From the NCBI GenBank assembly GCA_945957605.1, contig CAMFLR010000010.1:62001-126000 (forward strand): a stretch of 64,000 nt of DNA. Direction: 5' to 3'. Positions 1 through 8,856 of this stretch are shown here, in pieces; the stretch's first letter is position 1; each line of letters opens with the position of its first letter. The DNA comes from an uncultured Isosphaeraceae bacterium. GTDB lineage: Bacteria > Planctomycetota > Planctomycetia > Isosphaerales > Isosphaeraceae. The translations under genes and the position numbers were made by a program. The notes below the pieces were generated by a model. That model made no database searches. It was not told the origin of the DNA and was given only the letters and a program-made list of their open reading frames with translations.

Positions 1-18
1 CTGAATTCAGGAGGCGCG

Positions 19-471
19 ATGAGCCAGTCGACCGATTCTGAGAATGATCCGTTCGACCTCGAGCGCTTTCTCGACGCCCAGGCTGACGACTACGACGATG
101 CGCTCGGCGAAATTCAACGCGGGCGGAAAACGTCGCACTGGATGTGGTACATCTTCCCGCAATTCGCCGGGCTGGGATTCAGCAGCACATCGCAGCGCTA
201 TGCGATCAAATCGCTCGACGAGGCGCGGGCGTATCTCGCACACCCGAAGCTCGGCCCTCGGTTGAACGCGTGCGCGGAGGCGGTTCTGGGCGTGAAGGGA
301 CGGTCGGCACATCAAATTTTCGGCTCGCCCGACGATATGAAGTTGCGTTCGAGCGCCACGCTTTTCGCCCACATTTCGCCGCCTGATTCGGTGTTCAGGC
401 GAATCATTGATACCTACTACAACGGCGAACTCGATGCGCGGACGCTCGAGTTGATTGACGACACCCGATGA
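19..471 (+). CDS. DUF1810 family protein
   Basis: A 150-residue soluble protein matching DUF1810 (sometimes labelled calpastatin-like) along its whole length: an N-terminal DPFDLERFLDAQ segment, the family core SHWMWYIFPQFAGLG around residues 38-53, and a C-terminal segment ending in LELIDDTR. The biochemical role of the family is not established to my knowledge, so none is assigned. The ATG is well supported by an AGGAGG Shine-Dalgarno 5 bases upstream. It stands alone, followed by a 116-bp repeat and then cydA on the same strand. The family identification is firm; function is unknown. Confidence 0.85.
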   Translation: MSQSTDSENDPFDLERFLDAQADDYDDALGEIQRGRKTSHWMWYIFPQFAGLGFSSTSQRYAIKSLDEARAYLAHPKLGPRLNACAEAVLGVKGRSAHQIFGSPDDMKLRSSATLFAHISPPDSVFRRIIDTYYNGELDARTLELIDDTR

Positions 472-522
472 TCTTCGCGAGAAGGAGTTACGCACATAGA
501 GTTGAACGTAGATCAGGAATTT

Positions 523-638
523 GGTGGGCGGGACAACTCCGTTGTTTCGGTCGCGAAGCGACGAGACGGTGTCACAAACTCACTCGCTTTGTCCTCTTGT
601 GGCTCCGCCACCTGGACAACAAGTTGTCCAGGCCACCC
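523..638 (+). repeat. Family A repeat, full unit, 116 bp
   Basis: Left arm is a GGTGGGC box, a degenerate palindrome (GGACAACTCCGTTGTTTC) and GCGAAGCGACGAGA; after about 24 bases the right arm runs CCTCTTGTGGC, a perfect GGACAACAAGTTGTCC palindrome and closing GGCCACCC. The same unit recurs, nearly identical, at 14444, 28725, 33994 and 35313. It sits between DUF1810 and cydA. The left arm is more decayed than the right, so this copy is probably old. Confidence 0.9.
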
Positions 639-748
639 AACTCGATTTGTTCCGTTCTCTCTATTGCGTACTTCACCGTTATCATTGATATTCGAGAATT
701 ACTTCAAATGAACATGATATCATTTTCCGAGCAACGGGAGCACGGCCG

Positions 749-2074
749 ATGAGTGACGTGCTGATCTGGCACCGCATTCACTTCGCGTTTTCGATCACGT
801 TTCACTACCTGTTTCCGCAACTGACGATGGGCCTGGCGTGGTTCATTGTTGCGTTCAAGATTCTGGCGGTGCGGCTCAATGATGAGTCGTATAACCAGGT
901 CGCGCGGTTCTGGGGACGGATCTTCGCGCTCAACTTCGCGATGGGTGTCGTCACCGGAATCCCCATGGAATTTCAGTTCGGCACAAACTGGGCGCGGTTC
1001 TCGAAATTCTCCGGCGAAGTTGTGGCGCAGTCGCTGGCGATGGAAGGCGTTTTTGCCTTCTTCCTCGAATCGACATTTCTTGGCCTGTTCCTCTTTGGTG
1101 AGAAGAAGCTTGGTGCTCGCAAACATTTGCTCGCCGCGATTGCACTGGCGATTGGTTCGTCGCTTTCGGGCTATTTCATCATCGTCGCCAATGCGTTCAT
1201 GCAGCATCCGACCGGTTATCGCCTGGGTAACGACGGCATTCTGCACCTCGAAAGCTTGCGGGCGTTTTTGCTGAATCCGTGGGCGTTCTGGCAGCTCGCG
1301 CACACGATGATGGCGTCATTCGTGACGACGTCGTTCGTCATCGCAGCGGTGGGAGCTTACTGGCTCTTGATGGGCCGGAACACGCATCACGCGCAGATCT
1401 GTCTGCGTGCGGCAATCGTCGCGGGCCTCGCATCAACGGTGCTCGTCGCGTTCCCCACAGGCGACCGCGCAGGGAGAATGGTGGCGAATCATCAGCCGAT
1501 CACACTCGCGGCGATGGAAGGCTTGTTCGAGGGCGGGCCATATGCGGAATTGGCGATTATTGGTCAGCCCGATGTGAACGCGCGGCGGCTCGATAACCCG
1601 ATCGTTGTGCCGGGATTGCTCAGCTTTTTGGCCTATGGCACGTTCGGCAGCACGGTGCATGGGCTGAACGACTATCCCAAGTCGGAATGGCCGCACAGCG
1701 TCGAACTGTTGTATTACAGCTATCACATCATGGTTGGCCTGGGAACGCTTTTCATGCTGACTATGGGCATATCGGCATTCTTGCTCTTCAAAGGGAAGTT
1801 GATGCATTCCCGCAAGATGCTGTGGGTGCTGATGCTCGCGTTTCCGTTCCCCTACATCGCCACGACGGCCGGTTGGTGGACGGCGGAGATCGGCCGCCAG
1901 CCCTGGGTGGTTTACGGCCTGATGCGTACAGCGCAGGCACATTCCGCGCTTGTGAGCACGGGCGACGTTGTGTTCACGCTGCTCGGGTTCGCCGGGCTTT
2001 ACCTGCTGCTGGGCAATATTTTCGTGGTGCAGATCGTCAAAGAAATCAACCGCGACATCACAGCGACGCACTGA
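749..2074 (+). CDS. cydA: Cytochrome bd ubiquinol oxidase subunit I
   Basis: Catalytic subunit of cytochrome bd oxidase, which oxidises quinol and reduces oxygen to water in the cytoplasmic membrane, typically under low oxygen. The 441 residues form about nine membrane helices. A histidine at position 19, inside WHRIHFAFSITFH, falls where the family's haem-ligand His19 lies; the strongly conserved GRQPWVVYGLMRT segment marks the quinol side near residues 380-395. At 441 residues it is shorter than the E. coli protein and lacks the long Q-loop insertion, so it belongs to the short-loop class. cydB follows 16 bases downstream, so they are surely co-transcribed. The start is the ATG after GGGAGCACGGCC. 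Confidence 0.96.
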   Translation: MSDVLIWHRIHFAFSITFHYLFPQLTMGLAWFIVAFKILAVRLNDESYNQVARFWGRIFALNFAMGVVTGIPMEFQFGTNWARFSKFSGEVVAQSLAMEGVFAFFLESTFLGLFLFGEKKLGARKHLLAAIALAIGSSLSGYFIIVANAFMQHPTGYRLGNDGILHLESLRAFLLNPWAFWQLAHTMMASFVTTSFVIAAVGAYWLLMGRNTHHAQICLRAAIVAGLASTVLVAFPTGDRAGRMVANHQPITLAAMEGLFEGGPYAELAIIGQPDVNARRLDNPIVVPGLLSFLAYGTFGSTVHGLNDYPKSEWPHSVELLYYSYHIMVGLGTLFMLTMGISAFLLFKGKLMHSRKMLWVLMLAFPFPYIATTAGWWTAEIGRQPWVVYGLMRTAQAHSALVSTGDVVFTLLGFAGLYLLLGNIFVVQIVKEINRDITATH

Positions 2075-2090
2075 GCGAGGAACGCCGAGA

Positions 2091-3128
2091 ATGGAAGCGA
2101 TTTGGTTTGCAATCGTCGCGGCGATGCTGGCGATTTACGCCGTGCTCGACGGTTTTGACTTTGGCGCGGGGATTTTGCATCGAATCGTCGCCAAGAACGA
2201 CATCGAGCGCCGGACGGTAATCCGGGCGATCGGCCCGATCTGGGACGGCAACGAAGTCTGGCTGATCGCCGCCGGCGGCGTGCTGTTCATGGCGTTTCCG
2301 CGCGTGTATGCCACGGCGTTCAGCGGGTTCTACATGGGCCTCATGATCGTGCTCTGGCTGCTGATTCTCCGCGGCGTGGCGATCGAATTTCGCTCACACC
2401 AGGAGCATCTCCTCTGGCGCGAATTCTGGGACACGATTTTTTCAATCGCCTCGACGCTGCTGGCGGTGGTCTTCGGCGCGACGCTGGGAAATCTCGTCCG
2501 CGGAGTACCGCTCGATAAAGACGGTCTGCCCGGCATGCCGCTGTTCACGAACTTCTTGCCGAGAGCTCACGCCGGAATTCTCGACTGGTACACGATCCTT
2601 GTCGGAGTGTTCACACTTGCGGTTCTGGCGATTCACGGAGCGCTCTATCTTGCCTGGCGGACGAGTGGTCCGGTGCGCGAGCGAAGCGTCGCTCTTGCGA
2701 GCCAGATGTGGAAAGTCGTGCTCATTCTGTGGGTCATCGTCACGCTCGCGACGATTTTTATTCGCCCGGAAACGATTGCGAGTCACGCAAGCCGCCCGTG
2801 GACGATTGCTTTCGTGCTGATGTCAATTGGCGGTATCACAGGGATGTATGTTTTTCCGCGAAAGGGTCGCGAACTGTCGGCGTTTCTTTCGTCGTGTGCA
2901 TTCTTGCTGGGGCTCGTCGCGACATCACTGTCAGGCAATTATCCTTACTGGCTGCGATCGACGCTCGACCCGAGTCACAGTTTGACGGCGTCAAATTCGA
3001 TCTCGCCGGGAGCGAGCCAGGCGTATGTTTGGTTCGGCGCGGGGATGGTGTTGACGGTGGGGTATTTTACGTATCTCTTCCACTCGATGCGCGAGAAGGT
3101 TGGGAGTGAGGGGGAGGAGGGGTACTGA
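2091..3128 (+). CDS. cydB: Cytochrome bd ubiquinol oxidase subunit II
   Basis: Second subunit of the bd oxidase, 345 residues, all membrane helices. Family hallmarks are YAVLDGFDFGAG near residue 17, IGPIWDGNEVWLI near residue 48 and FPRVYATAFSGFY. The reading frame is open upstream into cydA, but homology begins at MEAIWFAIVAAML, so the ATG at 2091 is taken as the start. No cydX-like small ORF or cydCD genes are visible nearby. The C-terminus ends with charged residues (REKVGSEGEEGY), after which a repeat-filled gap begins. Confidence 0.95.
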   Translation: MEAIWFAIVAAMLAIYAVLDGFDFGAGILHRIVAKNDIERRTVIRAIGPIWDGNEVWLIAAGGVLFMAFPRVYATAFSGFYMGLMIVLWLLILRGVAIEFRSHQEHLLWREFWDTIFSIASTLLAVVFGATLGNLVRGVPLDKDGLPGMPLFTNFLPRAHAGILDWYTILVGVFTLAVLAIHGALYLAWRTSGPVRERSVALASQMWKVVLILWVIVTLATIFIRPETIASHASRPWTIAFVLMSIGGITGMYVFPRKGRELSAFLSSCAFLLGLVATSLSGNYPYWLRSTLDPSHSLTASNSISPGASQAYVWFGAGMVLTVGYFTYLFHSMREKVGSEGEEGY

Positions 3129-3177
3129 GCGAGGTGATTTTGCTCGAAAATGAGCATGTCATTGAGCTGAAAACATG

Positions 3178-3445
3178 GGTGGCCGGGACAACTTGTTGTC
3201 CCGGTGGCGCAACCATAAGAGGCCGCCCCCATTATTACATCACCGTTTGACGGAACGTCGGAATTGATTAGATCACCGAGAATGAAGTACTGTTCGCGTG
3301 GTTTTTTTTCGAGCCGCTCGAACTAAACAATTGATGTTTTTCATCATACGATTAAATGATTATGTTTATGGGATTCTTTGAGACGTATTGTTTGTCAATC
3401 CTCTTGTGGCTGCGCCACCGGGACAACAAGTTGTCCCGGCCACCC
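3178..3445. repeat. Two inverted family A arms around about 180 bp
   Basis: Left arm 3178-3222 (GGGTGGCC, GGACAACTTGTTGTCC, GGCGCAACC, AAGAGG) and right arm 3400-3445 are near-perfect 46-bp inverted copies with two mismatches. Unlike ordinary family A units, whose two arms differ in the inner motif, both arms here carry the same inner type (GTGGCTGCGCCAC), and the spacer is about 180 bp of AT-rich DNA instead of 24 bp. I see no gene in that spacer. Together with the family B copies that follow, repeats occupy most of the 700-bp gap between cydB and the next gene. Confidence 0.85.
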
Positions 3446-3510
3446 GGAACTAATGAACCCGCAAGAATCATTTCGCGAGATGGCAAGAGTTGCCTATGGT
3501 TCCGAAACGT

Positions 3511-3717
3511 CTTGCGGCTGCGCCGCCCAGGTTCGAGAACCTGGGCTACCCAATTGATTACATAATCAAATACCTAATGCGAGGGTGGCCCTGGATCTCG
3601 ATCCAGGGCCGCGCAGCGGCAAGAGACCGTCGCAGATGAGATCGTTCTCAATTGGCCGGCATCTGAACCAACGACTCTAGCGGCTGCGCCGCCCAGGTTC
3701 GAGAACCTGGGCTACCC
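3511..3717. repeat. Family B repeat triplet, locus 1
   Basis: Three about 41-bp copies: 3511-3551 and 3677-3717 in one orientation (CTTGCGGCTGCGCCGCCC, palindrome AGGTTCGAGAACCT, GGGCTACCC) and 3583-3625 inverted (GGGTGGCC, palindrome CTGGATCTCGATCCAG, GGGCCGCGCAGCGGCAAG). Frame sequences are shared but the inner palindrome differs between orientations. The same triplet in the same order occurs at 10066-10284, with nearly equal spacing between second and third copies (94 versus 95 bases), so the three behave as one composite unit. Confidence 0.88.
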
Positions 3718-3806
3718 AATCGTCGTGAAAGCGACTTTGAACTGGGTCGCGTCGCTGGGATCGCCTACGCGCGTTGCGCGGGTTCTGGTAGCCTGCGCTT
3801 AAAGAG

Positions 3807-3826
3807 GAAGAGACATCCGTCTCTTC
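3807..3826 (+). promoter_or_regulatory. Perfect hairpin over the ribosome-binding region
   Basis: GAAGAGAC-atcc-GTCTCTTC ends three bases before the ATG at 3830, and its left arm overlaps the only Shine-Dalgarno-like run (AAGAGGAAG, 3802-3810). If transcribed it would occlude initiation, so it could be a translational control element, or a sign that the true start is further inside the gene. Confidence 0.4.
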
Positions 3827-3829
3827 ATC

Positions 3830-5731
3830 ATGGTTCCCAGGACGCGATCAACGATGGACATGGGCATTGCCGGAAGGCGACGTCCTGAGACGTGGGCTCG
3901 TACGGAAGGGCAAGTCACCTCGGCCCGGCCACTCATTCGGCCCGCACCTCGATCGGCGATGTTCTTCCCCCTCGTCGTCATCGTCGCGGTTTTGCCCGGC
4001 CTCTACGCCCTCAACTGGTGGGACCTTACCCCGCCCGGCCCTTGGTGGGGTATCCGCTCGCTCGCGGTCCTTCAGGGAAAAATCGCCGACCAGGTCGGTG
4101 CGGTCGCGGGCCTAAGTCTCGCCGAAACCAGCGTTTACACCAACGTCGCCTACCAGCCGCCGCTCTACGCCTGGCTCTCGGCGATCGCGCTCGGAATCGT
4201 GCCCGACCTCGCCCCCTGGGCCAGCGTCCTCCCGAGCTATATCGCCGGCGCTGCAGTTGTCATGCTCGCTTACCTTCATGGGCGACTCTGGCGAGGCCCA
4301 GGAGTCGGGCTGGCGGCGGCGATTTTGACGGGATGTAACCGTAGTCTGCTGATGCAGATGCAGCAGGCGTCACCCACGACGCTCGCCCTGGTGATGACGG
4401 TTGCCTCGCTTTACGCCTATGCGCGACATCTTAGGGCAGGGAGTGGTTCGGCGGGGAACTGGCCGTGGGGCGATGGCACGCACTGGCTGGCGATTGGCGG
4501 CGTGGCGCTCGGGCTTGGTCTGATGGCGGAAGGCGTGGTTGCGCTCGTTGTCATTCCGATCGCGCTTTTGCATCAAGCGTATCTCACCGCCGACCCGCGT
4601 ACGACCGAAATCCCTTTGATCAAACGGCTTAAGCTCGGTCTTCGCGATAACCCCAGCCTGATTGCCGGTTTGCTCGTGATTGGAATCGGCCTGGCGATTG
4701 CCGGCCCGTGGCATACGCGGATGTTGATGAAGCACGGCCGGTCGTTTCTGGACGCTCTGGCCGCGCCGCCGGAAGCCGGAGGGCCGGGGATTCCAGGCCT
4801 GCTTTCGAGGCTGGTCGAACTGGCACCCGCCACATTGCCCCTGGGACTTTATGGAGCCATTCGGGCGGTTCGCCGGGCGCTCGTGTCTGACGAAAATGAT
4901 TTCGCGACCGTTGGCGGGGTATTTTGGGTACTCTGGCTCGCCGTGGCGATGCTGGGACCCACAATCTGGCCGACCGGTCCTCGCGCGACGTTTGACCTCC
5001 TCGTGTTGATCCCACTCAATCTACTTGCGGCGCAGGCGATGGCGGGTTTGGCTTATCGCCAGGTGCCGATTCGCTTGCTCAACATCCTGGCGCCTGCGAC
5101 CGCGGTTTGCGTCGTTTGGTGGGTCAGCGGGAACTTGCGCGAAGCGGTTGCCGAACTGGCGCATGGTCATGCCAGTCCTGAAACCGGTTTGGGACTTCAC
5201 CTTGCGATCGATCTCGTCGTCGCCGCAATCCTGTTCACGCGTTGGCTGGAGAAATGGGCCAGGCGGCGCGACGACCGTCAGCGCAAGGTGCTGGCGGGAT
5301 TTCTGCTCGCCGTACTGGCCACGACGATTGCCGGCGGTCTGACGCGCATCGCCCACATTCAGCCGCAAACTCGTGATTACCTTGAACTTCGGGACGTGCT
5401 TCTGAGACGGCACGACGTGCGACCGATCCAGGAGATCGACATCATCGGCCCCGATCGCCGGCCGTTCTTGCGACCCGATTCACCTGCTGTTGATGGCCGA
5501 CTGCGGTTCATTCTGCGAACCACGTTGCCGCAAATCGTCCCACGCCACCTGGCCACAACCGACGAACTGCTCGCACTGCCGGCACCCGAGGGGGCGCGGG
5601 TTGTGATCCTTGTTGGCACCGAGCAGCGGCTGTCTTACCCGGTGCAATCGCGGCTGGGACTCGAGACGATTTTCCCCGGAACTTCGGGCCTCGATGCTTA
5701 CGCCACGACACATACGCCCACTCGGCGATAG
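3830..5731 (+). CDS. Polytopic membrane glycosyltransferase, GT39/ArnT-like
   Basis: A 633-residue integral membrane protein with roughly eleven hydrophobic segments and a soluble C-terminal region of about 130 residues. The first loop, after the first helix, carries acidic and aromatic residues, followed by YQPPLYAWLSAIALG, which resembles the PPLYY/W segment of GT-C enzymes (GT39 mannosyltransferases, ArnT) that transfer sugars from polyprenyl-phosphate donors to an extracytoplasmic acceptor. Acceptor and sugar cannot be read from sequence. The first 43 residues are polar and arginine-rich, so the internal ATG at 3959 (MFFPLVVIV) may be the real start; the upstream ATG sits behind a hairpin. 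The gene stands alone. Confidence 0.65.
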   Translation: MVPRTRSTMDMGIAGRRRPETWARTEGQVTSARPLIRPAPRSAMFFPLVVIVAVLPGLYALNWWDLTPPGPWWGIRSLAVLQGKIADQVGAVAGLSLAETSVYTNVAYQPPLYAWLSAIALGIVPDLAPWASVLPSYIAGAAVVMLAYLHGRLWRGPGVGLAAAILTGCNRSLLMQMQQASPTTLALVMTVASLYAYARHLRAGSGSAGNWPWGDGTHWLAIGGVALGLGLMAEGVVALVVIPIALLHQAYLTADPRTTEIPLIKRLKLGLRDNPSLIAGLLVIGIGLAIAGPWHTRMLMKHGRSFLDALAAPPEAGGPGIPGLLSRLVELAPATLPLGLYGAIRAVRRALVSDENDFATVGGVFWVLWLAVAMLGPTIWPTGPRATFDLLVLIPLNLLAAQAMAGLAYRQVPIRLLNILAPATAVCVVWWVSGNLREAVAELAHGHASPETGLGLHLAIDLVVAAILFTRWLEKWARRRDDRQRKVLAGFLLAVLATTIAGGLTRIAHIQPQTRDYLELRDVLLRRHDVRPIQEIDIIGPDRRPFLRPDSPAVDGRLRFILRTTLPQIVPRHLATTDELLALPAPEGARVVILVGTEQRLSYPVQSRLGLETIFPGTSGLDAYATTHTPTRR

Positions 5732-6220
5732 CTTCGGCACAAAAACTGTAGTCTTGTGCTGGAATACAGCGTGGCGAGCCAAATTCGCGCCTATGTCAGC
5801 CTTTTCTGGGTGCCGCTGATTGTACGCAACCAGTGTGTTGGGCGTTACTTAGGGCGCTGGTGGGATACCACCAGTGACATCCGACGGTTTGATTTCGACC
5901 ACCACCTCGAAATCCATTATGAGCCAAAGTGTAAGCCCTGCGCGCGTTTGGTTGGGTTTCTCCGTGTTAGGAAATGAGCGAAGTTCTTTCGTAGAGGGAC
6001 AGGGCTTCGCTTGAGTCGTGGGGGTTCGCCCCCACGGCTGCGTTTTCTTCAACTTATGAGTCTCCGAAAGAGTCTCGGGAAACTCTTCGGAGTGAGCACC
6101 TAAGTCGAGCTCGAAGATACAGTTGCGCGACGCGCATTTTGCGTCGTCGGGATCGTCGTTTGGCTTCACGTACGGAACGATCGGTTAGCGCCGCTCGTTC
6201 CGTTTTCGTGCGCCATTCGT
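5732..6220. other. Intergenic region with two hairpins, no gene seen
   Basis: No reading frame here has convincing protein character. Two RNA-type hairpins are visible: GTGGGGG-TTCG-CCCCCAC at 6018-6035, and CTCCGAAAGAGT pairing with ACTCTTCGGAG at 6062-6092. Neither is followed by a clean T-run, so they are weak terminator candidates. The stretch lies between the convergent ends of the glycosyltransferase gene and the small membrane protein gene. Confidence 0.5.
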
Positions 6221-6571
6221 TCAACGAAACCCTCCGTGCAACTCGCCAAAATGCTGCGCCAGCCGGAGCGAAATAAGCAGCGCCCCCAGTCCCAGCACCA
6301 ACACGTGGCGCGTCCGACGCAGGTCAAACCGGCCGACGCGAACGACCAGCAGGTAAGCGACCGTCAGGTTGAACGCCCCCCACCAGACATTCACCGTCGA
6401 CGACGACAAACCCTTCCCCGGCGGCGATGCAAACGGGCTTTGAAACGCGCTGCCGGACAGGCCGTTGACCAGGTGGGGGATCGTGTTCGCCAGAAACACA
6501 CCTCCGAAGAAATACGCGACGTCGTGATACCAACGCGTCGGCCGTTCGACCGCAATTGCTTCCTCGCTCAT
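6221..6571 (-). CDS. Small conserved membrane protein, unknown function
   Basis: A 116-residue protein with three predicted helices: DVAYFFGGVFLANTIPHLVNG, VNVWWGAFNLTVAYLLVV and RHVLVLGLGALLISLRLAQHFG. A conserved-looking HLVNGLSG and FQSPFASPPG loop follows the first helix. I do not recognise a named family. The reading frame extends upstream to 6622, but MSEEAIAVERP at 6571, with GAGG six bases before it, is the better start and leaves room for a promoter. It is divergent from a TetR-type regulator with two matching palindromes between them, which suggests it is that regulator's target. Confidence 0.75.
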   Translation of the reverse strand: MSEEAIAVERPTRWYHDVAYFFGGVFLANTIPHLVNGLSGSAFQSPFASPPGKGLSSSTVNVWWGAFNLTVAYLLVVRVGRFDLRRTRHVLVLGLGALLISLRLAQHFGELHGGFR

Positions 6572-6619
6572 TGCCTCTAATCCTCCCTGCTTCAAGAAAT
6601 CCACCGCTGAATTTGCTAA

Positions 6620-6667
6620 CATGAGGCAGTCCTCACGAATCCGATTTATGAGGAAACCCTCGCAAAT
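6620..6667. promoter_or_regulatory. Two tandem palindromic operators
   Basis: Two 21-bp sites, 6620-6640 and 6647-6667, share the pattern ATGAGG-N4-CCTC-R-C-R-AAT with a GAGG/CCTC inverted repeat at the core. Their centres are 27 bp apart. The second ends on the ATG of the TetR gene at 6666; the first lies between the two divergent start codons. This is the arrangement expected for an autoregulated TetR repressor that also controls the divergent membrane protein gene. Sites seen directly; the binding protein is inferred. Confidence 0.6.
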
Positions 6668-7280
6668 GTCAAGTTCAGGGGAAAAGTCGGTTCCGCGCGT
6701 TCCTCAGCGGGAGCGGGGAATAAAACGCGTCGCCACGCTATTAGAAGCAGCTTCAAGCCTTTTCGCCGAAAAAGGTTACGACGCCGTGACCATGACAGAA
6801 GTCGCCGCGCGCGCGAATGCGCCGATTGGCTCGCTCTACCAGTTTTTTCCAAGCAAAGACGCTCTGGCCGAGGCGATTCTCAACCGATTTCAGGGTCGCC
6901 TGACCGAAGCCCTGGACGCAATCGAAGCGCGGGCCGCGACGATCGCGATCGCCGGCCTGGCCGAAGCGTTGCTCGGGTTACTCACCAACTTGCAGCAAGA
7001 ACGCGCGGCGGCTTCGACGTTGATCGAGTCGCGCCAGGGGGCTTCAACACGTGTGGCTGAGTTCCGAATCGCCCTGCGCGAGCGGGTGATGCGCATTCTC
7101 CGCGCCAAGTTCCCGGATCTCCCACCGAACACGGCCGAGACGATGAGCATGGTTCTCATTCAGTTAATAAAGGCCGCAGCCCGGCAGGATGTGGAAAACG
7201 AAGCGGAATTGCGCCCTCGAGTGCTTGCCGAGCTGAAGTACCTTATGAATCTCTACATTACGGCCAGAATGCCCGGTTGA
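6666..7280 (+). CDS. TetR/AcrR family transcriptional regulator
   Basis: A 204-residue one-component repressor. The N-terminal TetR DNA-binding domain is clear: RVATLLEAASSLFAEKGYDAVTMTEVAARANAP, then IGSLYQFFPSKDALAEAIL, the usual helix-turn-helix and following helix around residues 18-65. The C-terminal ligand and dimer domain (about 70-204) gives no clue to the ligand. The frame is open back to 6621, but starts at 6621 or 6648 would fall inside the paired palindromes at 6620-6667; the ATG at 6666 has GAGG upstream and leaves them non-coding. It is divergent from the membrane protein gene at 6571. Autoregulation is inferred from the palindromes. Confidence 0.88.
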   Translation: MSSSGEKSVPRVPQRERGIKRVATLLEAASSLFAEKGYDAVTMTEVAARANAPIGSLYQFFPSKDALAEAILNRFQGRLTEALDAIEARAATIAIAGLAEALLGLLTNLQQERAAASTLIESRQGASTRVAEFRIALRERVMRILRAKFPDLPPNTAETMSMVLIQLIKAAARQDVENEAELRPRVLAELKYLMNLYITARMPG

Positions 7281-7383
7281 CGATGCGAGCAGCGGCGACC
7301 TGATTGATCGAGACGTTCCTTCAATTCTGGTTTATGATACAAATGATGTTGAACAATTCCCGCCGGGACAGCGAGATCCCACG

Positions 7384-8820
7384 ATGGCCAGACGACGAAC
7401 GCCCAGCGCACCGCTTGGAGTGGGCCGCCGCGAGTTTTTGCGAGCGGGCGGACTCGGCCTTTTCGGCCTGAATCTCCCCACGCTCTTGCACGCGCGCGAC
7501 CTTTCGCCGGTGAAGGGTCCGAACATCGCATCGTCGTTTGGCAAGGCGAAGGCGTGCATCTTGCTGTTCATGTGGGGCGGCCCCGCGCAGCAGGAAACGT
7601 GGGACCTCAAGCCCGACGCCCCCGATAACGTTCGCGGAGAATTCAAGCCGATCGCGACCAACGTGCCGGGGTTGTCGATCTCCGAACACTTCCCCTTGCT
7701 CGCACAGCAGGCGAATCGGCTGGCGGTGATTCGTTCGGTCCATCATCGCGACCCCGGCCACACCACCGCGACGCACGAATTGCTCACCGGCCGACCGCTT
7801 GCCGACATCAACGCACCGCTCGCGAACGACTGGCCGCATTATGGCGCGGTGCTATCGCAACTCAATCGCGGTCGCGAGCGCACCGTGCTTCCGCCATTCG
7901 TGCAAATGCGGCCGACAATTCCGGATCCCGCCGGTGCGCCGCGGTTCGTCGAGAGCAGCCACGGCCAAGGTGCCGGGTGGCTCGGCCCCGCGCTCAATCC
8001 GTTCACAATCGACGACGATCCCAGCAAATCCGACTATCGCGTCGGCGCGTTTCGCCTGCCCGATGATGTCGGCTCGGGACGCTCAGCCGATCGCAAGCGA
8101 TTGCTGATGACGGTGGAAGACCAGGCGCGACATCTCGAAGCGAGCGACCAGGTTCGCGCGGCGCGATCGAACTTTACGCGTGCCTATAACTTGCTGACGA
8201 ATCGCAAGGCGCTCGAAGCGTTCGACCTGGAGCGCGAAGACCCTCGCGTTCGCGCCCGTTACGGCCTGCACCCGCACGGCCAGGCCGTTTTGCAGGCCCG
8301 GCGACTTGTGGAAGCGGGCGTGCCGGTCGTCACCGTGTTCTGGCAAAACGACGGCCTGACGAACGTGAGTGTTTACTGGGACACGCACAATCGCAACTTT
8401 ATCGATCTGAAAACCCGCCTCATGCCCGCCGCCGACCAGGCTTTTACAGCCTTGCTCGACGATCTCGATGCACGCGGACTTCTGGATGAAACCCTGATCG
8501 TTTGGACCGGCGAATTCGGCCGAACGCCGCGCGTAGGACAGAGCATTGTGGGTGGAGCAGGGGCGGGTCGCGACGGCCGCGACCACTGGCCGCACTGTTT
8601 TTCGACCGTGCTGGCAGGAGCCGGAATTCGCGGCGGAACCGTGCATGGTGCATCCGATCGCTGGGCCGCACATCCTGCGGTTGATCCCGTCACTCCGGCC
8701 GACATTGCGGCAACGGTGTATCACTGTTTGGGCGTCGACCCGACGGTTGAGCTGCACGATAATTTGAATCGACCGATGCCGCTGTGTTTGGGCCGGCCGA
8801 TTGGGCCGGTGATTGGGTAG
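7384..8820 (+). CDS. Tat-exported DUF1501 protein
   Basis: A 478-residue DUF1501 protein of the sulfatase/alkaline-phosphatase-like fold, abundant in planctomycetes, usually encoded beside cytochrome-c-domain DUF1549/1553 proteins. The N-terminus is a twin-arginine signal (GRREFLRAGGLGLFG, arginines near residues 15-16). Family motifs include MWGGPAQQETWDLKPDAP near residue 60, SVHHRDPGHTTATHELLTG near 120, and LIVWTGEFGRTPRV near 370. The enzymatic activity is not established. No DUF1549 partner is present here; neighbours are a TetR gene and small hypotheticals, so it appears as a stand-alone copy. Confidence 0.92.
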   Translation: MARRRTPSAPLGVGRREFLRAGGLGLFGLNLPTLLHARDLSPVKGPNIASSFGKAKACILLFMWGGPAQQETWDLKPDAPDNVRGEFKPIATNVPGLSISEHFPLLAQQANRLAVIRSVHHRDPGHTTATHELLTGRPLADINAPLANDWPHYGAVLSQLNRGRERTVLPPFVQMRPTIPDPAGAPRFVESSHGQGAGWLGPALNPFTIDDDPSKSDYRVGAFRLPDDVGSGRSADRKRLLMTVEDQARHLEASDQVRAARSNFTRAYNLLTNRKALEAFDLEREDPRVRARYGLHPHGQAVLQARRLVEAGVPVVTVFWQNDGLTNVSVYWDTHNRNFIDLKTRLMPAADQAFTALLDDLDARGLLDETLIVWTGEFGRTPRVGQSIVGGAGAGRDGRDHWPHCFSTVLAGAGIRGGTVHGASDRWAAHPAVDPVTPADIAATVYHCLGVDPTVELHDNLNRPMPLCLGRPIGPVIG

Positions 8821-8856
8821 CGGTGTAGGCTGGCTGCCCACAAGCAAGAGGTATTG

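Noticed and set aside
3511..3717. Family B copies as tRNA T-arms (GGTTCGA) or a CRISPR array
   Set aside because: The GGTTCGA lies inside a full palindrome, no acceptor or anticodon arm is present, copies alternate in orientation and spacing is not uniform.
5849..6169. 106-codon minus-strand frame in the gap after the glycosyltransferase gene
   Set aside because: No SD, no domain, and it runs through two hairpins; treated as non-coding.
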